DNA from: Corynebacterium sp. | Lineage (GTDB): Bacteria > Actinomycetota > Actinomycetes > Mycobacteriales > Mycobacteriaceae | Length of the DNA: 11,054 bases | Direction: 5' to 3' | Assembly: GCF_030826625.1 (NCBI RefSeq) | Contig: NZ_JAPJNQ010000015.1 | Location: 24,428-35,481 of the forward strand | Program-made: the position numbers and the translations under genes | The notes under the pieces: generated by a model | The model's input: the letters and a program-made list of their open reading frames with translations, nothing else | Told to the model about the DNA's origin: nothing | The model's database searches: none | Part shown: piece by piece, positions 1 through 6,027 of the stretch | Layout: the number at the start of each line of letters is the position of its first letter | Position numbering within the stretch: the first letter of the stretch is position 1

Positions 1-947
1 TGGACAAGCTGAACAATGACTTGGAGCAGAAGGCTAAAGATCAGGATGCGCGCCAAGCTGAGCTTGATAAGAAAGAAGCAGACCTCAACGACAAAGCATC
101 TGCGTTGGATGAGCGTGAAGCTTCTGTAAACCAGCAGCGTGAACAATTGGATGCTGCTGCGAAGGGGCTTCTCCCTCGGATTGACGAGCTGGACAAGCTG
201 AACAATGACTTGCAGAAGCAGGCTGATGAACAAGCAGCACGCCAAGCAGAGCTTGACCAAAAAGAGTCTGAACTCGCAGGCCGCGATGCAGAGCTGGATG
301 CTAAGACTGCCGAGCTGCGGAAGCAGCAAGCTGAGTTTGTTGAGAAAATGAAGCAACTTCAGCCGGACATTGAAAAGCTGAACAAGCTGAACAATGAGCT
401 GGAGCAGAAGGCTCAGGATCAGAATGCTAAAGAGTCTGAGCTGAAAGAGTTGGCTGAAAAGCTGCAAAAACAAGAAGAAGCACTGGTTGCGAAATCGAAG
501 GAACTGCAGCCACAACTCGACAAATTGCAGAAGCTGAACAACGAGTTGGAGCAGAAGGCACAGGCCCAGAGTGCTAAAGAGTCTGAACTCAATGCTCATG
601 AAGCTAAGCTGAAACAACAGCGTGACGAGCTGACCGCCAAGGCCGGAAAGTTAGCATCAGATCTTCAGCGGCTTGAGCAGTTGAAGAAAGAACTGGATAA
701 GTCAAACCAAGACAACGGCGGTAACAAGGAACAACCTAAACCAAGTCTGCCTGGCGGATCGTCTGACTTGTCGAATCCAAATGGCGTAGCTGACGCCTTC
801 AAGGGCTTCTTCGGCCTCGCAGCCGGACTCAGCGTATTCGCCCTCATCTTTGGAGGCATCCTTCAACCCATCAAGCACTTTGACGGCTTCGGCGCTATCC
901 ACGAACAAGTGCGTGATGCTTTCGCCAAGATCGGTATCCGTTTCTAG
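1..947 (+). CDS. Partial coiled-coil repeat protein with C-terminal hydrophobic anchor
   Basis: This is the 3' part of a gene that begins before the window; the frame is open from the first base, so no start can be given. About the first 230 visible residues are charged, heptad-patterned and rich in Leu, Glu, Lys, Gln and Ala, which indicates a long coiled coil. A motif like KLNNELEQKA recurs, beginning near bases 3, 192, 381, 528 and (degenerate) 675. The spacings are 63, 63, 49 and 49 residues, all multiples of seven. A Gly/Pro/Ser/Asn linker follows (about bases 714-782), then one hydrophobic segment (about 798-870) and an amphipathic tail of about 25 residues ending GIRF. I infer a stalk-like envelope protein held by its C-terminal hydrophobic segment, loosely comparable to the C-terminal anchor of corynebacterial PS2. 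I do not recognise the family. A cytoplasmic filament-like protein tethered to the membrane is the alternative, because any signal peptide lies outside the window. Confidence 0.75.
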   Translation, partial: DKLNNDLEQKAKDQDARQAELDKKEADLNDKASALDEREASVNQQREQLDAAAKGLLPRIDELDKLNNDLQKQADEQAARQAELDQKESELAGRDAELDAKTAELRKQQAEFVEKMKQLQPDIEKLNKLNNELEQKAQDQNAKESELKELAEKLQKQEEALVAKSKELQPQLDKLQKLNNELEQKAQAQSAKESELNAHEAKLKQQRDELTAKAGKLASDLQRLEQLKKELDKSNQDNGGNKEQPKPSLPGGSSDLSNPNGVADAFKGFFGLAAGLSVFALIFGGILQPIKHFDGFGAIHEQVRDAFAKIGIRF

Positions 948-1011
948 ATTGTCGCTGACTCAGATCAACTGACAGTTCCAAACTAGAACCCGATTGTCGG
1001 TCACAACACTG

Positions 1012-1043
1012 AACCGCCACCCTCACGGAGGGTGGCGGTTTTT
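1012..1043 (+). terminator. Strong rho-independent terminator
   Basis: A perfect 13-bp stem (1012-1024 with 1028-1040) closes a 3-nt loop, and five T lie at 1039-1043. It sits 65 bp after the stop of the coiled-coil gene and separates that transcript from the downstream secreted-protein gene. Confidence 0.92.
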
Positions 1044-1126
1044 GTCATGCAGAACTCCAGATTGTGACCTGCGTTCTGTCAGGTAGAAGACTATTTTGGG
1101 ACCCCAGCTAACTCCAAACTTTTTCG

Positions 1127-1132
1127 TACAAT
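1127..1132 (+). promoter_or_regulatory. Candidate -10 box for the secreted-protein gene
   Basis: TACAAT fits the actinobacterial TANNNT -10 consensus and lies after the upstream terminator. No convincing -35 is visible 16-18 bp upstream. GATAAT at 1139-1144 is an alternative. Either would give a 5' leader of roughly 95-105 nt before the GTG at 1244. Confidence 0.4.
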
Positions 1133-1190
1133 GCTCACGATAATTTTTGTTCAACTACACATGTTTCTGAATTAGTTTTTGAGTTACAAA

Positions 1191-1211
1191 GCATCAGAAA
1201 GGGTCTGATGC
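1191..1211 (+). promoter_or_regulatory. Leader hairpin overlapping an in-frame ATG
   Basis: A perfect 8-bp inverted repeat (1191-1198 with 1204-1211) encloses a 5-nt loop AAGGG. The first Shine-Dalgarno-like sequence (GAAAGGG, 1197-1203) is partly in the left arm and loop, and the ATG at 1208-1210 is in the right arm. Folding would hide that start while leaving the second SD (1229-1236) and the GTG at 1244 free. CCCT at 1213-1216 could pair with AGGG in the loop or in the second SD. A regulatory role is inference from the layout only. Confidence 0.45.
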
Positions 1212-1243
1212 ACCCTGGGTACCTATCTGAAAGGGGACTAATC

Positions 1244-2554
1244 GTGTCCAACCTTAAGTTTGTCGCCGGAACCGTGAAGCGTCGCGGAATTGCTATTGCG
1301 GCGGCTGTGGCTGTCGCCGGAGGCAGCCTCGCTACTGCCAACTACGCAATGGCAGTGGAAGCAGAACCGACTTTTGAAGAGCTAGAAGCTGAATTCAGTG
1401 GCACAGAGGCGGGTAATACGGCCGCAAAGACTGCATTCGATGCAGCGAGCGCACTCAAAGATGGAAAATCTGTTGAAGAGGTCCAGCAAATACTGCAAAC
1501 TGGGTTGCAGGGTGCTGCCGGACAAAATGGGGCTGGATTTACGCGAGAAGAGTTGACTGACTTTGATCAGAGCCAGCTAAATGACGGACTAAAAGCTGCC
1601 GCTGAAGATGCGGAGAAAAGGTTGCAAGAGAAAAACGGCATTCAATCCGACGAACCGTCATCTCCGGCGCAGAATCCAGCAGGCTGGGCTTCACCAGCAC
1701 CAGCAGGTAAGTACTCTCCACAGCGTCTGGAAGCTGAATTTGGAAACACTTGGCAAGGCATGATTGCACAACTTACTTCTGAAAACGTAGCGAAGGCAAT
1801 TCGCGAAGGAAAGAGCGATGAAGAGGTAAAAACGATTTTCAAAAATGGTTTCAAGTCCGCCGGGTTCACCGAAGAGGAAATCTCTTCAATTTCTGACGAA
1901 GAACTTAACAAGTTAGTCAGCGAGGCGAGAACTAAAACCCAGAACGGTTTGATTGAGCTTAACCATGCAAGGCAGGATGCGTTGCATGAGCTGCGCCAGC
2001 TGTCAAATCTTAACTCACTGCAGCGCTCGGTATTCGAGAAAGATATCTTGGGTGCAGATAAGATCTCACAGATTGACACTGTTCTTACAGCTGCTAAAGC
2101 CGAAAATAATAACCCAGTTGCTCAATTCGCTCCGGTCCCAGGTCAGGAGACCCCAGAGAAAGCTGGTGAGCAGACCGATGTTGAAAAGGCATTGGCTCAC
2201 ACCAAGCAAGAAGCACTCAAGAAGCTTGAGGGCTTCACCTTCCTGACAGATCAGCAAAAAGAAGCTTATAAGAAGCAGGTGGAGGCTGCTACCCAAGTCT
2301 TCGAAGTTGAAGAAGCCTTTGAATCTGGTGAAGCCAAGAACTCGGTAAACAAGGAAACTAAGGAAGCTCGAAACTTCGTCGGTAAGGCTGTCGCGCGTAC
2401 CAAACACCTGGCATTGAAGCAGCTCGATGAAATGAAGCACCTGACCCACGAGCAGAAGAAAGAAGCTCGTAACAAGATCGTTGCTGCCAAGCAGGTATTC
2501 GAAGTCGAAGCTGCTTTCCACGCTGCAGAGAAGCTGAACAAGGCTGCGAAGTAA
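1244..2554 (+). CDS. Secreted modular protein with duplicated N-domain and three GA/Ebh-like modules
   Basis: A 436-residue exported protein. The GTG start is preferred because GAAAGGGG (1229-1236) lies 7 nt upstream and gives a compact signal peptide: basic KRRG at 12-15, a hydrophobic Ala/Val/Gly core, and likely cleavage after AMA at residue 37. An in-frame ATG at 1208 would add 12 residues. Residues about 47-131 and 162-234 are two divergent copies of one domain, both starting LEAEF and both with a GKS-EEV and a GFT-EE motif, joined by a Pro/Ser/Ala linker. Three modules of about 50 residues follow at about 239-288, 317-366 and 383-432. Each has helix 1, an LTDQQK-like turn, helix 2 and a VFEVE-like helix 3, resembling the GA (albumin-binding) and Ebh three-helix folds. 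There is no LPXTG signal or C-terminal membrane segment, so it is probably released or held non-covalently. A binding role is plausible; the ligand is unknown. Confidence 0.8.
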   Translation: MSNLKFVAGTVKRRGIAIAAAVAVAGGSLATANYAMAVEAEPTFEELEAEFSGTEAGNTAAKTAFDAASALKDGKSVEEVQQILQTGLQGAAGQNGAGFTREELTDFDQSQLNDGLKAAAEDAEKRLQEKNGIQSDEPSSPAQNPAGWASPAPAGKYSPQRLEAEFGNTWQGMIAQLTSENVAKAIREGKSDEEVKTIFKNGFKSAGFTEEEISSISDEELNKLVSEARTKTQNGLIELNHARQDALHELRQLSNLNSLQRSVFEKDILGADKISQIDTVLTAAKAENNNPVAQFAPVPGQETPEKAGEQTDVEKALAHTKQEALKKLEGFTFLTDQQKEAYKKQVEAATQVFEVEEAFESGEAKNSVNKETKEARNFVGKAVARTKHLALKQLDEMKHLTHEQKKEARNKIVAAKQVFEVEAAFHAAEKLNKAAK

Positions 2555-2618
2555 ACCTTGCTACGAACTAGTGTGCAGCTGTAGCTGCGTGTAACGCTAA
2601 TTCGTTTCCTCCTCGATT

Positions 2619-2648
2619 GCCGTCATCCCTCAACGGGGTGGCGGCTTT
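2619..2648 (+). terminator. Probable terminator after the secreted-protein gene
   Basis: An 11-bp GC-rich stem with two G·U pairs (2619-2629 with 2635-2645) closes a 5-nt loop and is followed by TTT. It lies 65 bp after the stop codon. The T-run is short, so termination may be incomplete. Confidence 0.7.
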
Positions 2649-2714
2649 CGGCGTCTGTGCACGGCGCGGCAGGTGCTACGCGACGGACCTGCAGTGGCCA
2701 GGTGGCGGCTTTCG
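2637..2714 (+). repeat. 14-nt direct repeat including the terminator arm
   Basis: GGTGGCGGCTTTCG occurs perfectly at 2637-2650 and again at 2701-2714. The first copy is the right arm and tail of the terminator. The second has no matching left arm, so it looks like a duplicated or decayed terminator half. The rest of the gap from 2555 to 2789 shows no gene. Confidence 0.6.
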
Positions 2715-2776
2715 TCGGCAAGGAAACCGTGAATAACGGCACACGAACACCCCTAGGCAAGGCAGAATAATGAGGG

Positions 2777-2782
2777 TAGGCT
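2777..2782 (+). promoter_or_regulatory. Candidate -10 box for the 132-residue gene
   Basis: TAGGCT (TANNNT) ends exactly 7 nt before the ATG at 2790, which would place transcription start at or next to the A of the start codon and give a leaderless mRNA. It overlaps a Shine-Dalgarno-like GAGGGTAGG (2772-2780), so a longer transcript with a normal ribosome binding site is the alternative. No clear -35 is seen. Confidence 0.45.
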
Positions 2783-2789
2783 TATCGCT

Positions 2790-3188
2790 ATGCCAACTAT
2801 ACAGTTTGACGTTCTCATCCCCGTAGAACCCGCACAACGCCTGCGTGAAAACTACGAGCTTGCCTGCGATAAACTCGTGAAATCCGAGATGGTGGAGTCG
2901 GCGAAGCTGTCCTTCGACGACAAGCCAAAAGTAGCCGAAGACGTCGTAGAGCAACTACACCGCATCTACGAGGACGAACACAACGACAACGAACTCGAAG
3001 ACGGCGTCATGCACCGCTACCGCTTCAAAGTCGACGGGGTAAAAGGCTCGGTCAACCAACTGACCATGGCACTATCGCGGTTTTTAACGCCGGAAGCGCC
3101 ACTACCGAATGACCGCGTGCTGCTGGAAAACGAGAAAGCCTATGAACAGCCCGCGACCTACCCATGGACGGTCAACATCTTCCGCTAA
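2790..3188 (+). CDS. Conserved-looking hypothetical protein, 132 residues
   Basis: I do not recognise this family. The protein is acidic and apparently soluble, with no signal peptide or membrane segment. It opens with a likely beta strand (TIQFDVLIPV), continues through charged helices, and has a central stretch around residues 65-80 rich in Glu, Asp and Asn (EDEHNDNELED). A possible second strand-helix unit follows near residues 82-103 (RYRFKVDGVKGSV...ALSRFL), and the end is Pro-containing (YPWTVNIFR). The ATG is supported by both a Shine-Dalgarno sequence and a -10 box at leaderless distance. GC content and codon use match the core genes on the right more than the surface-protein genes on the left. 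Its TAA directly abuts the TGA of the convergent glycerate kinase gene. No function is proposed. Confidence 0.75.
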   Translation: MPTIQFDVLIPVEPAQRLRENYELACDKLVKSEMVESAKLSFDDKPKVAEDVVEQLHRIYEDEHNDNELEDGVMHRYRFKVDGVKGSVNQLTMALSRFLTPEAPLPNDRVLLENEKAYEQPATYPWTVNIFR

Positions 3189-4310
3189 TCAGGCTTGTAT
3201 GCAGCGTTCCTGGAACTTCCGGGCAATTTCCGCTCCAGCGGCGCGCAGCTGATCTGCCACATTTTTACCCGGCGCCAGCTGCACGGCGAGCACATTGTCG
3301 CCCGGCTGCACACCGAACTCAGCCGCGGCGACAGCCAATACCGGGCCAGATTTCTCGCTGGTGTTGTTTCCAGCTGCATCCACCAGCTGTGCGATCTGGC
3401 TAATAACCTTGCCGCGGCTGGATTGCTCATCAAAGCGCCCCTCGCCAGTGATTACTAGGTCGGCTTGCGCGATAGCCGCAGGTAGCCCTAATTCCTGGGC
3501 TACGACGGCGGCACCAGGCAATAGGTGTACGTGATCATCTGTGCCGTAGATCAGCTGCGACAGCCACATCAGTCCCACCGGCGTTGCGCCCGCAGCCCCC
3601 ATAAACTCCGCGCCAGCATCCACACCAGCCACTTCACACAGCTGGATCAGGGCAGTATCCAAGTGCACAACCTGCTCATCAGTAGCGCCTTTTTGCCGGG
3701 CAAAAACCTCGGCGCTGCCCTTCGGGCCACAGGCTGGGGCAGTGGTATCAGCCAACAACACGAACTCCATACCCGCAGCGGCGACATTCAAATTCGCGGT
3801 ATCGATGTGTTCTAGGCGATCCAACGGCCCGCCGCCCTTGGGCAACGGATAGCCACGCTTATCGTGTGGGGCGGCACCTAGTGCCACCAAGATCCCCATT
3901 CCGCCATCAGTGGTGGCCGAGCCACCCAATCCCAGAACTACGCGCTGCGCACCGCGGGTTTGCGCATCCGCGATTAATACCCCGGTGCCATAAGTATCTG
4001 CAGTAAGTGCGTCGAGCTTATCCGCAACCGCAGGCAGCCCAGAAGCAGCGGCAATATCGATATATGCGGTTTTCGCGGCACGGTCGTAGCGGTAGCTCGC
4101 CTCAGTTAGGCGCCCGGCGGCATCCGTCGTCGGCAAGGTGATGGTCTCACCGGAAAACCGTGCCGCGGTTCCTTCGCCGCCGTCAGCCATGCCAGCGGTG
4201 GTGATGGCAGCGTCCGGGAAAACCTCGGCGACGCCGTCGGCAAGCCAACCCGCGGCTTCGTCCGAAGTAGCAAAGCCTTTATATGAATCCGGGGCGATAA
4301 CAATGTTCAT
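3189..4310 (-). CDS. glxK: Glycerate kinase (GlxK/GarK family)
   Basis: A 373-residue soluble enzyme that phosphorylates D-glycerate with ATP, feeding it into lower glycolysis; members of this family usually form 2-phosphoglycerate. Family motifs seen are IAPDSYKG near residues 5-12, MADGGEGT near 41-48, GLGGSATTDGG at 127-137 and ITGEGRFDEQS near 287-297. The length fits the roughly 370-380 residues usual for the family, so it appears complete. The ATG at 4310 is chosen because the protein begins directly with the MNIVIAPDS motif. A TANNNT box lies 7 nt upstream, so the mRNA may be leaderless; no strong Shine-Dalgarno sequence is present. The gene is divergent from gdhA and convergent with the small hypothetical gene. 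The symbol could equally be garK, since the two names cover one family. No glyoxylate or hydroxypyruvate gene is nearby to show where its substrate comes from. Confidence 0.92.
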   Translation of the reverse strand: MNIVIAPDSYKGFATSDEAAGWLADGVAEVFPDAAITTAGMADGGEGTAARFSGETITLPTTDAAGRLTEASYRYDRAAKTAYIDIAAASGLPAVADKLDALTADTYGTGVLIADAQTRGAQRVVLGLGGSATTDGGMGILVALGAAPHDKRGYPLPKGGGPLDRLEHIDTANLNVAAAGMEFVLLADTTAPACGPKGSAEVFARQKGATDEQVVHLDTALIQLCEVAGVDAGAEFMGAAGATPVGLMWLSQLIYGTDDHVHLLPGAAVVAQELGLPAAIAQADLVITGEGRFDEQSSRGKVISQIAQLVDAAGNNTSEKSGPVLAVAAAEFGVQPGDNVLAVQLAPGKNVADQLRAAGAEIARKFQERCIQA

Positions 4311-4317
4311 GCCTGTC

Positions 4318-4323
4318 AGATTA
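4318..4323 (-). promoter_or_regulatory. Candidate -10 box for the glycerate kinase gene
   Basis: On the minus strand this reads TAATCT (TANNNT), followed by 7 nt (4317-4311) and then the ATG at 4310. This is the classical distance for a leaderless actinobacterial transcript. An overlapping GATAAT at 4325-4320 is an alternative. There is no obvious -35. Confidence 0.5.
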
Positions 4324-4382
4324 TCTGAGGTGTGATGGTCAGTGACACCAGCTGTGGTGAGTGCTGGCGGGTGGGGTGGATA

Positions 4383-4412
4383 CCTGTCGAACGGCCGTCG
4401 AAAAACGACAGG
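4383..4412. promoter_or_regulatory. Nested inverted repeats in the glxK-gdhA divergent region
   Basis: Outer arms CCTGTCG (4383-4389) and CGACAGG (4406-4412) enclose a perfect palindrome ACGGCCGT (4391-4398). The element is about 75 bp from the glxK start and about 60-90 bp upstream of the candidate gdhA -10 boxes. An operator for one or both divergent genes is plausible. It does not match the AmtR or GlxR consensus as I know them. Confidence 0.4.
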
Positions 4413-4473
4413 CTAGCGGTCTGGTGCATTCCAAAAAGATGATCCAGTGCACACTTATGGGGGTAGGTTCCAA

Positions 4474-4491
4474 TAGTATGACCGGTATGTT
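4474..4491 (+). promoter_or_regulatory. Candidate gdhA -10 boxes
   Basis: TAGTAT (4474-4479) and TATGTT (4486-4491) both fit TANNNT, upstream of a leader of about 85-100 nt to the GTG at 4582. Neither has a clear TTGACA-like -35. Several gdh promoters are known in C. glutamicum, so tandem starts would not be surprising. Confidence 0.35.
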
Positions 4492-4581
4492 TCTGGAGAG
4501 GGGGCACGGCGTGTTGCGAAAATCTTTGAACGGGAGAAAACTTAAAAACTGTTGGTGCAACCCACAAGAAAGGTCAAAGAC

Positions 4582-5925
4582 GTGAACGTCGAAAAGCAAG
4601 TCAACAGCTACTATGACCGCCTGCTCGAGCGCAACGCCGGCGAGCCTGAATTCCACCAGGCACTGGCAGAGGTTATGGACTCCCTCAAGATCGTTCTGGA
4701 AAAGGATCCGGAATACGCCAACTACGGCCTCATTGAACGTCTCTGCGAGCCTGAGCGTCAGCTGATGTTCCGCGTGCCATGGACCGACGACAACGGTGAG
4801 GTGCAGGTTAACCGTGGTTTCCGTGTGCAGTTCAACTCCGCACTCGGCCCATACAAGGGTGGGCTGCGTTTCCACCCATCGGTCAACCTTTCCATCATCA
4901 AGTTCCTCGGCTTCGAGCAGATCTTCAAAAACTCCCTGACCGGCCTGCCAATCGGCGGCGGCAAGGGTGGTTCGGACTTTGATCCGAAGGGTCGTTCCGA
5001 CGCTGAGATCATGCGTTTCTGCCAGGCATTCATGACTGAGTTGCACCGCCACATCGGTGAATACCGCGACGTTCCCGCCGGTGACATCGGCGTGGGCGCC
5101 CGCGAGATCGGTTTCTTGTTCGGACAGTACCGTCGTTTGGCTAACCAGCACGAATCCGGCACCCTCACCGGTAAGGGCCTGACCTGGGGTGGTTCCCTGG
5201 TGCGCACCGAAGCAACCGGTTACGGTGTCGCATACATCACCAAGGAAGCCATGAACCACTTCGGTGACAGCTTCGAAGGCTCGAAGGTCATTATCTCCGG
5301 TTCCGGCAACGTGGCCATCTACGCCGCGCAGAAGGTGCAGGAACTCGGTGGCACCGTTGTGGCAATGTCCGACTCGTCTGGTTACATCTCCACTCCAGAA
5401 GGTGTGGATGTCGAGAAGCTACGCGACATCAAGGAAAACCGCCGTGAGCGCATCAGCGTCTACGCTGACGAAGTAGACGGCGTGACCTTCCACGAGGGCG
5501 GCAATATCTGGGAAGAATCCGGCGATGTCGCACTGCCATGTGCCACCCAGAACGAGCTGGACGAAGACGATGCGAAGCGCCTGACCGAGGCTGGGGTCAA
5601 GTACGTCGCCGAGGGTGCCAACATGCCATGTACCCCAGAGGCAGTTCACTACTTCCAGTCCCAGGACGTCGCCTTCATTCCGGGTAAAGCTGCCAACGCT
5701 GGTGGTGTTGCTACCTCCGCACTGGAGATGCAGCAAAACGCTACCCGCGATTCCTGGTCCTTCGAATACACCGACGAGCGCCTGCAGCAGATCATGGCGA
5801 ACATCTTCAAGTCCATCTCGAAGACAGCCAAGGCCTATGGCCGCGAAGGCGATTACGTTGCCGGCGCTAACATCGCTGGCTTCAAAAAAGTTGCCGATGC
5901 GATGCTCGCGCAGGGCGTAATCTAA
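4582..5925 (+). CDS. gdhA: NADP-type glutamate dehydrogenase
   Basis: This enzyme catalyses reductive amination of 2-oxoglutarate with ammonium to L-glutamate, the main ammonium-assimilation route at high nitrogen. It acts in the cytosol, normally as a hexamer. The GTG at 4582 is chosen because AGAAAGG (4567-4573) lies 8 nt upstream and because it yields exactly 447 residues, the usual length for the NADP-dependent hexameric class. TTG 4552 and GTG 4555 are in frame but lack an SD. Visible motifs are PYKGGLRFHPS with substrate lysine K92, LPIGGGKGGSDFDPKG with catalytic lysine K128, PAGDIGVGAREIG, the dinucleotide-binding SGSGNVA, PCATQNEL, EGANMP, and PGKAANAGGVATSALEMQQN near the C-terminus. 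The sequence is nearly collinear with C. glutamicum Gdh as I remember it. It is transcribed away from the glycerate kinase gene and ends before a long hairpin. The gene looks intact. Confidence 0.97.
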   Translation: MNVEKQVNSYYDRLLERNAGEPEFHQALAEVMDSLKIVLEKDPEYANYGLIERLCEPERQLMFRVPWTDDNGEVQVNRGFRVQFNSALGPYKGGLRFHPSVNLSIIKFLGFEQIFKNSLTGLPIGGGKGGSDFDPKGRSDAEIMRFCQAFMTELHRHIGEYRDVPAGDIGVGAREIGFLFGQYRRLANQHESGTLTGKGLTWGGSLVRTEATGYGVAYITKEAMNHFGDSFEGSKVIISGSGNVAIYAAQKVQELGGTVVAMSDSSGYISTPEGVDVEKLRDIKENRRERISVYADEVDGVTFHEGGNIWEESGDVALPCATQNELDEDDAKRLTEAGVKYVAEGANMPCTPEAVHYFQSQDVAFIPGKAANAGGVATSALEMQQNATRDSWSFEYTDERLQQIMANIFKSISKTAKAYGREGDYVAGANIAGFKKVADAMLAQGVI

Positions 5926-5958
5926 TTTTCGCGCAGCCGTAACGATCGGCCGTAGTTT

Positions 5959-5995
5959 CGGGTCTGTCACGTTGAGCACCGACGTGGCAGACCCG
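5959..5995 (+). terminator. Terminator-like hairpin after gdhA
   Basis: A 14-bp stem with one G·U pair (5959-5972 with 5982-5995) closes a 9-nt loop, starting 33 bp after the gdhA stop. Only scattered T follow, so this is a weakly intrinsic terminator or an mRNA 3'-end stabiliser. It separates gdhA from the sepIVA promoter. Confidence 0.65.
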
Positions 5996-6014
5996 TTCGT
6001 CGTTCTAGCTGGTT

Positions 6015-6020
6015 TAAGAT
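6015..6020 (+). promoter_or_regulatory. Candidate -10 box for leaderless sepIVA mRNA
   Basis: TAAGAT fits TANNNT and is followed by 7 nt and the ATG at 6028. This supports a start at the second in-frame ATG and a leaderless transcript. No Shine-Dalgarno sequence precedes that ATG. Confidence 0.5.
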
Positions 6021-6027
6021 GGCGGTT

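Noticed and set aside
738..765. SLPGGSSD as a sortase signal in the coiled-coil protein
   Set aside because: It is not LPXTG, the hydrophobic segment is about 20 residues further on, and the tail is long and amphipathic rather than short and basic.
1277..1320. Twin-arginine (Tat) signal in the secreted protein
   Set aside because: KRRG lacks the S/T-R-R-x-F-L-K consensus; an ordinary Sec signal peptide explains the segment.
4329..4349. GlxR/CRP-type operator
   Set aside because: Only a TGTGA half-site is present; the matching TCACA at the correct spacing is missing, though GGTGT-N11-ACACC is a weak dyad.
4552..4581. TTG or GTG upstream starts for gdhA
   Set aside because: They have no SD and would add ten residues beyond the usual 447; GTG 4582 has a well-placed SD.
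4339..5259. 306-codon open frame on the minus strand
   Set aside because: It is antisense to gdhA and its control region, with no recognisable motif; gdhA is unambiguous.
6019..6027. Upstream ATG as the sepIVA start
   Set aside because: It lies within the predicted -10 box, and homologues begin at MYRVFEAL, encoded from 6028.
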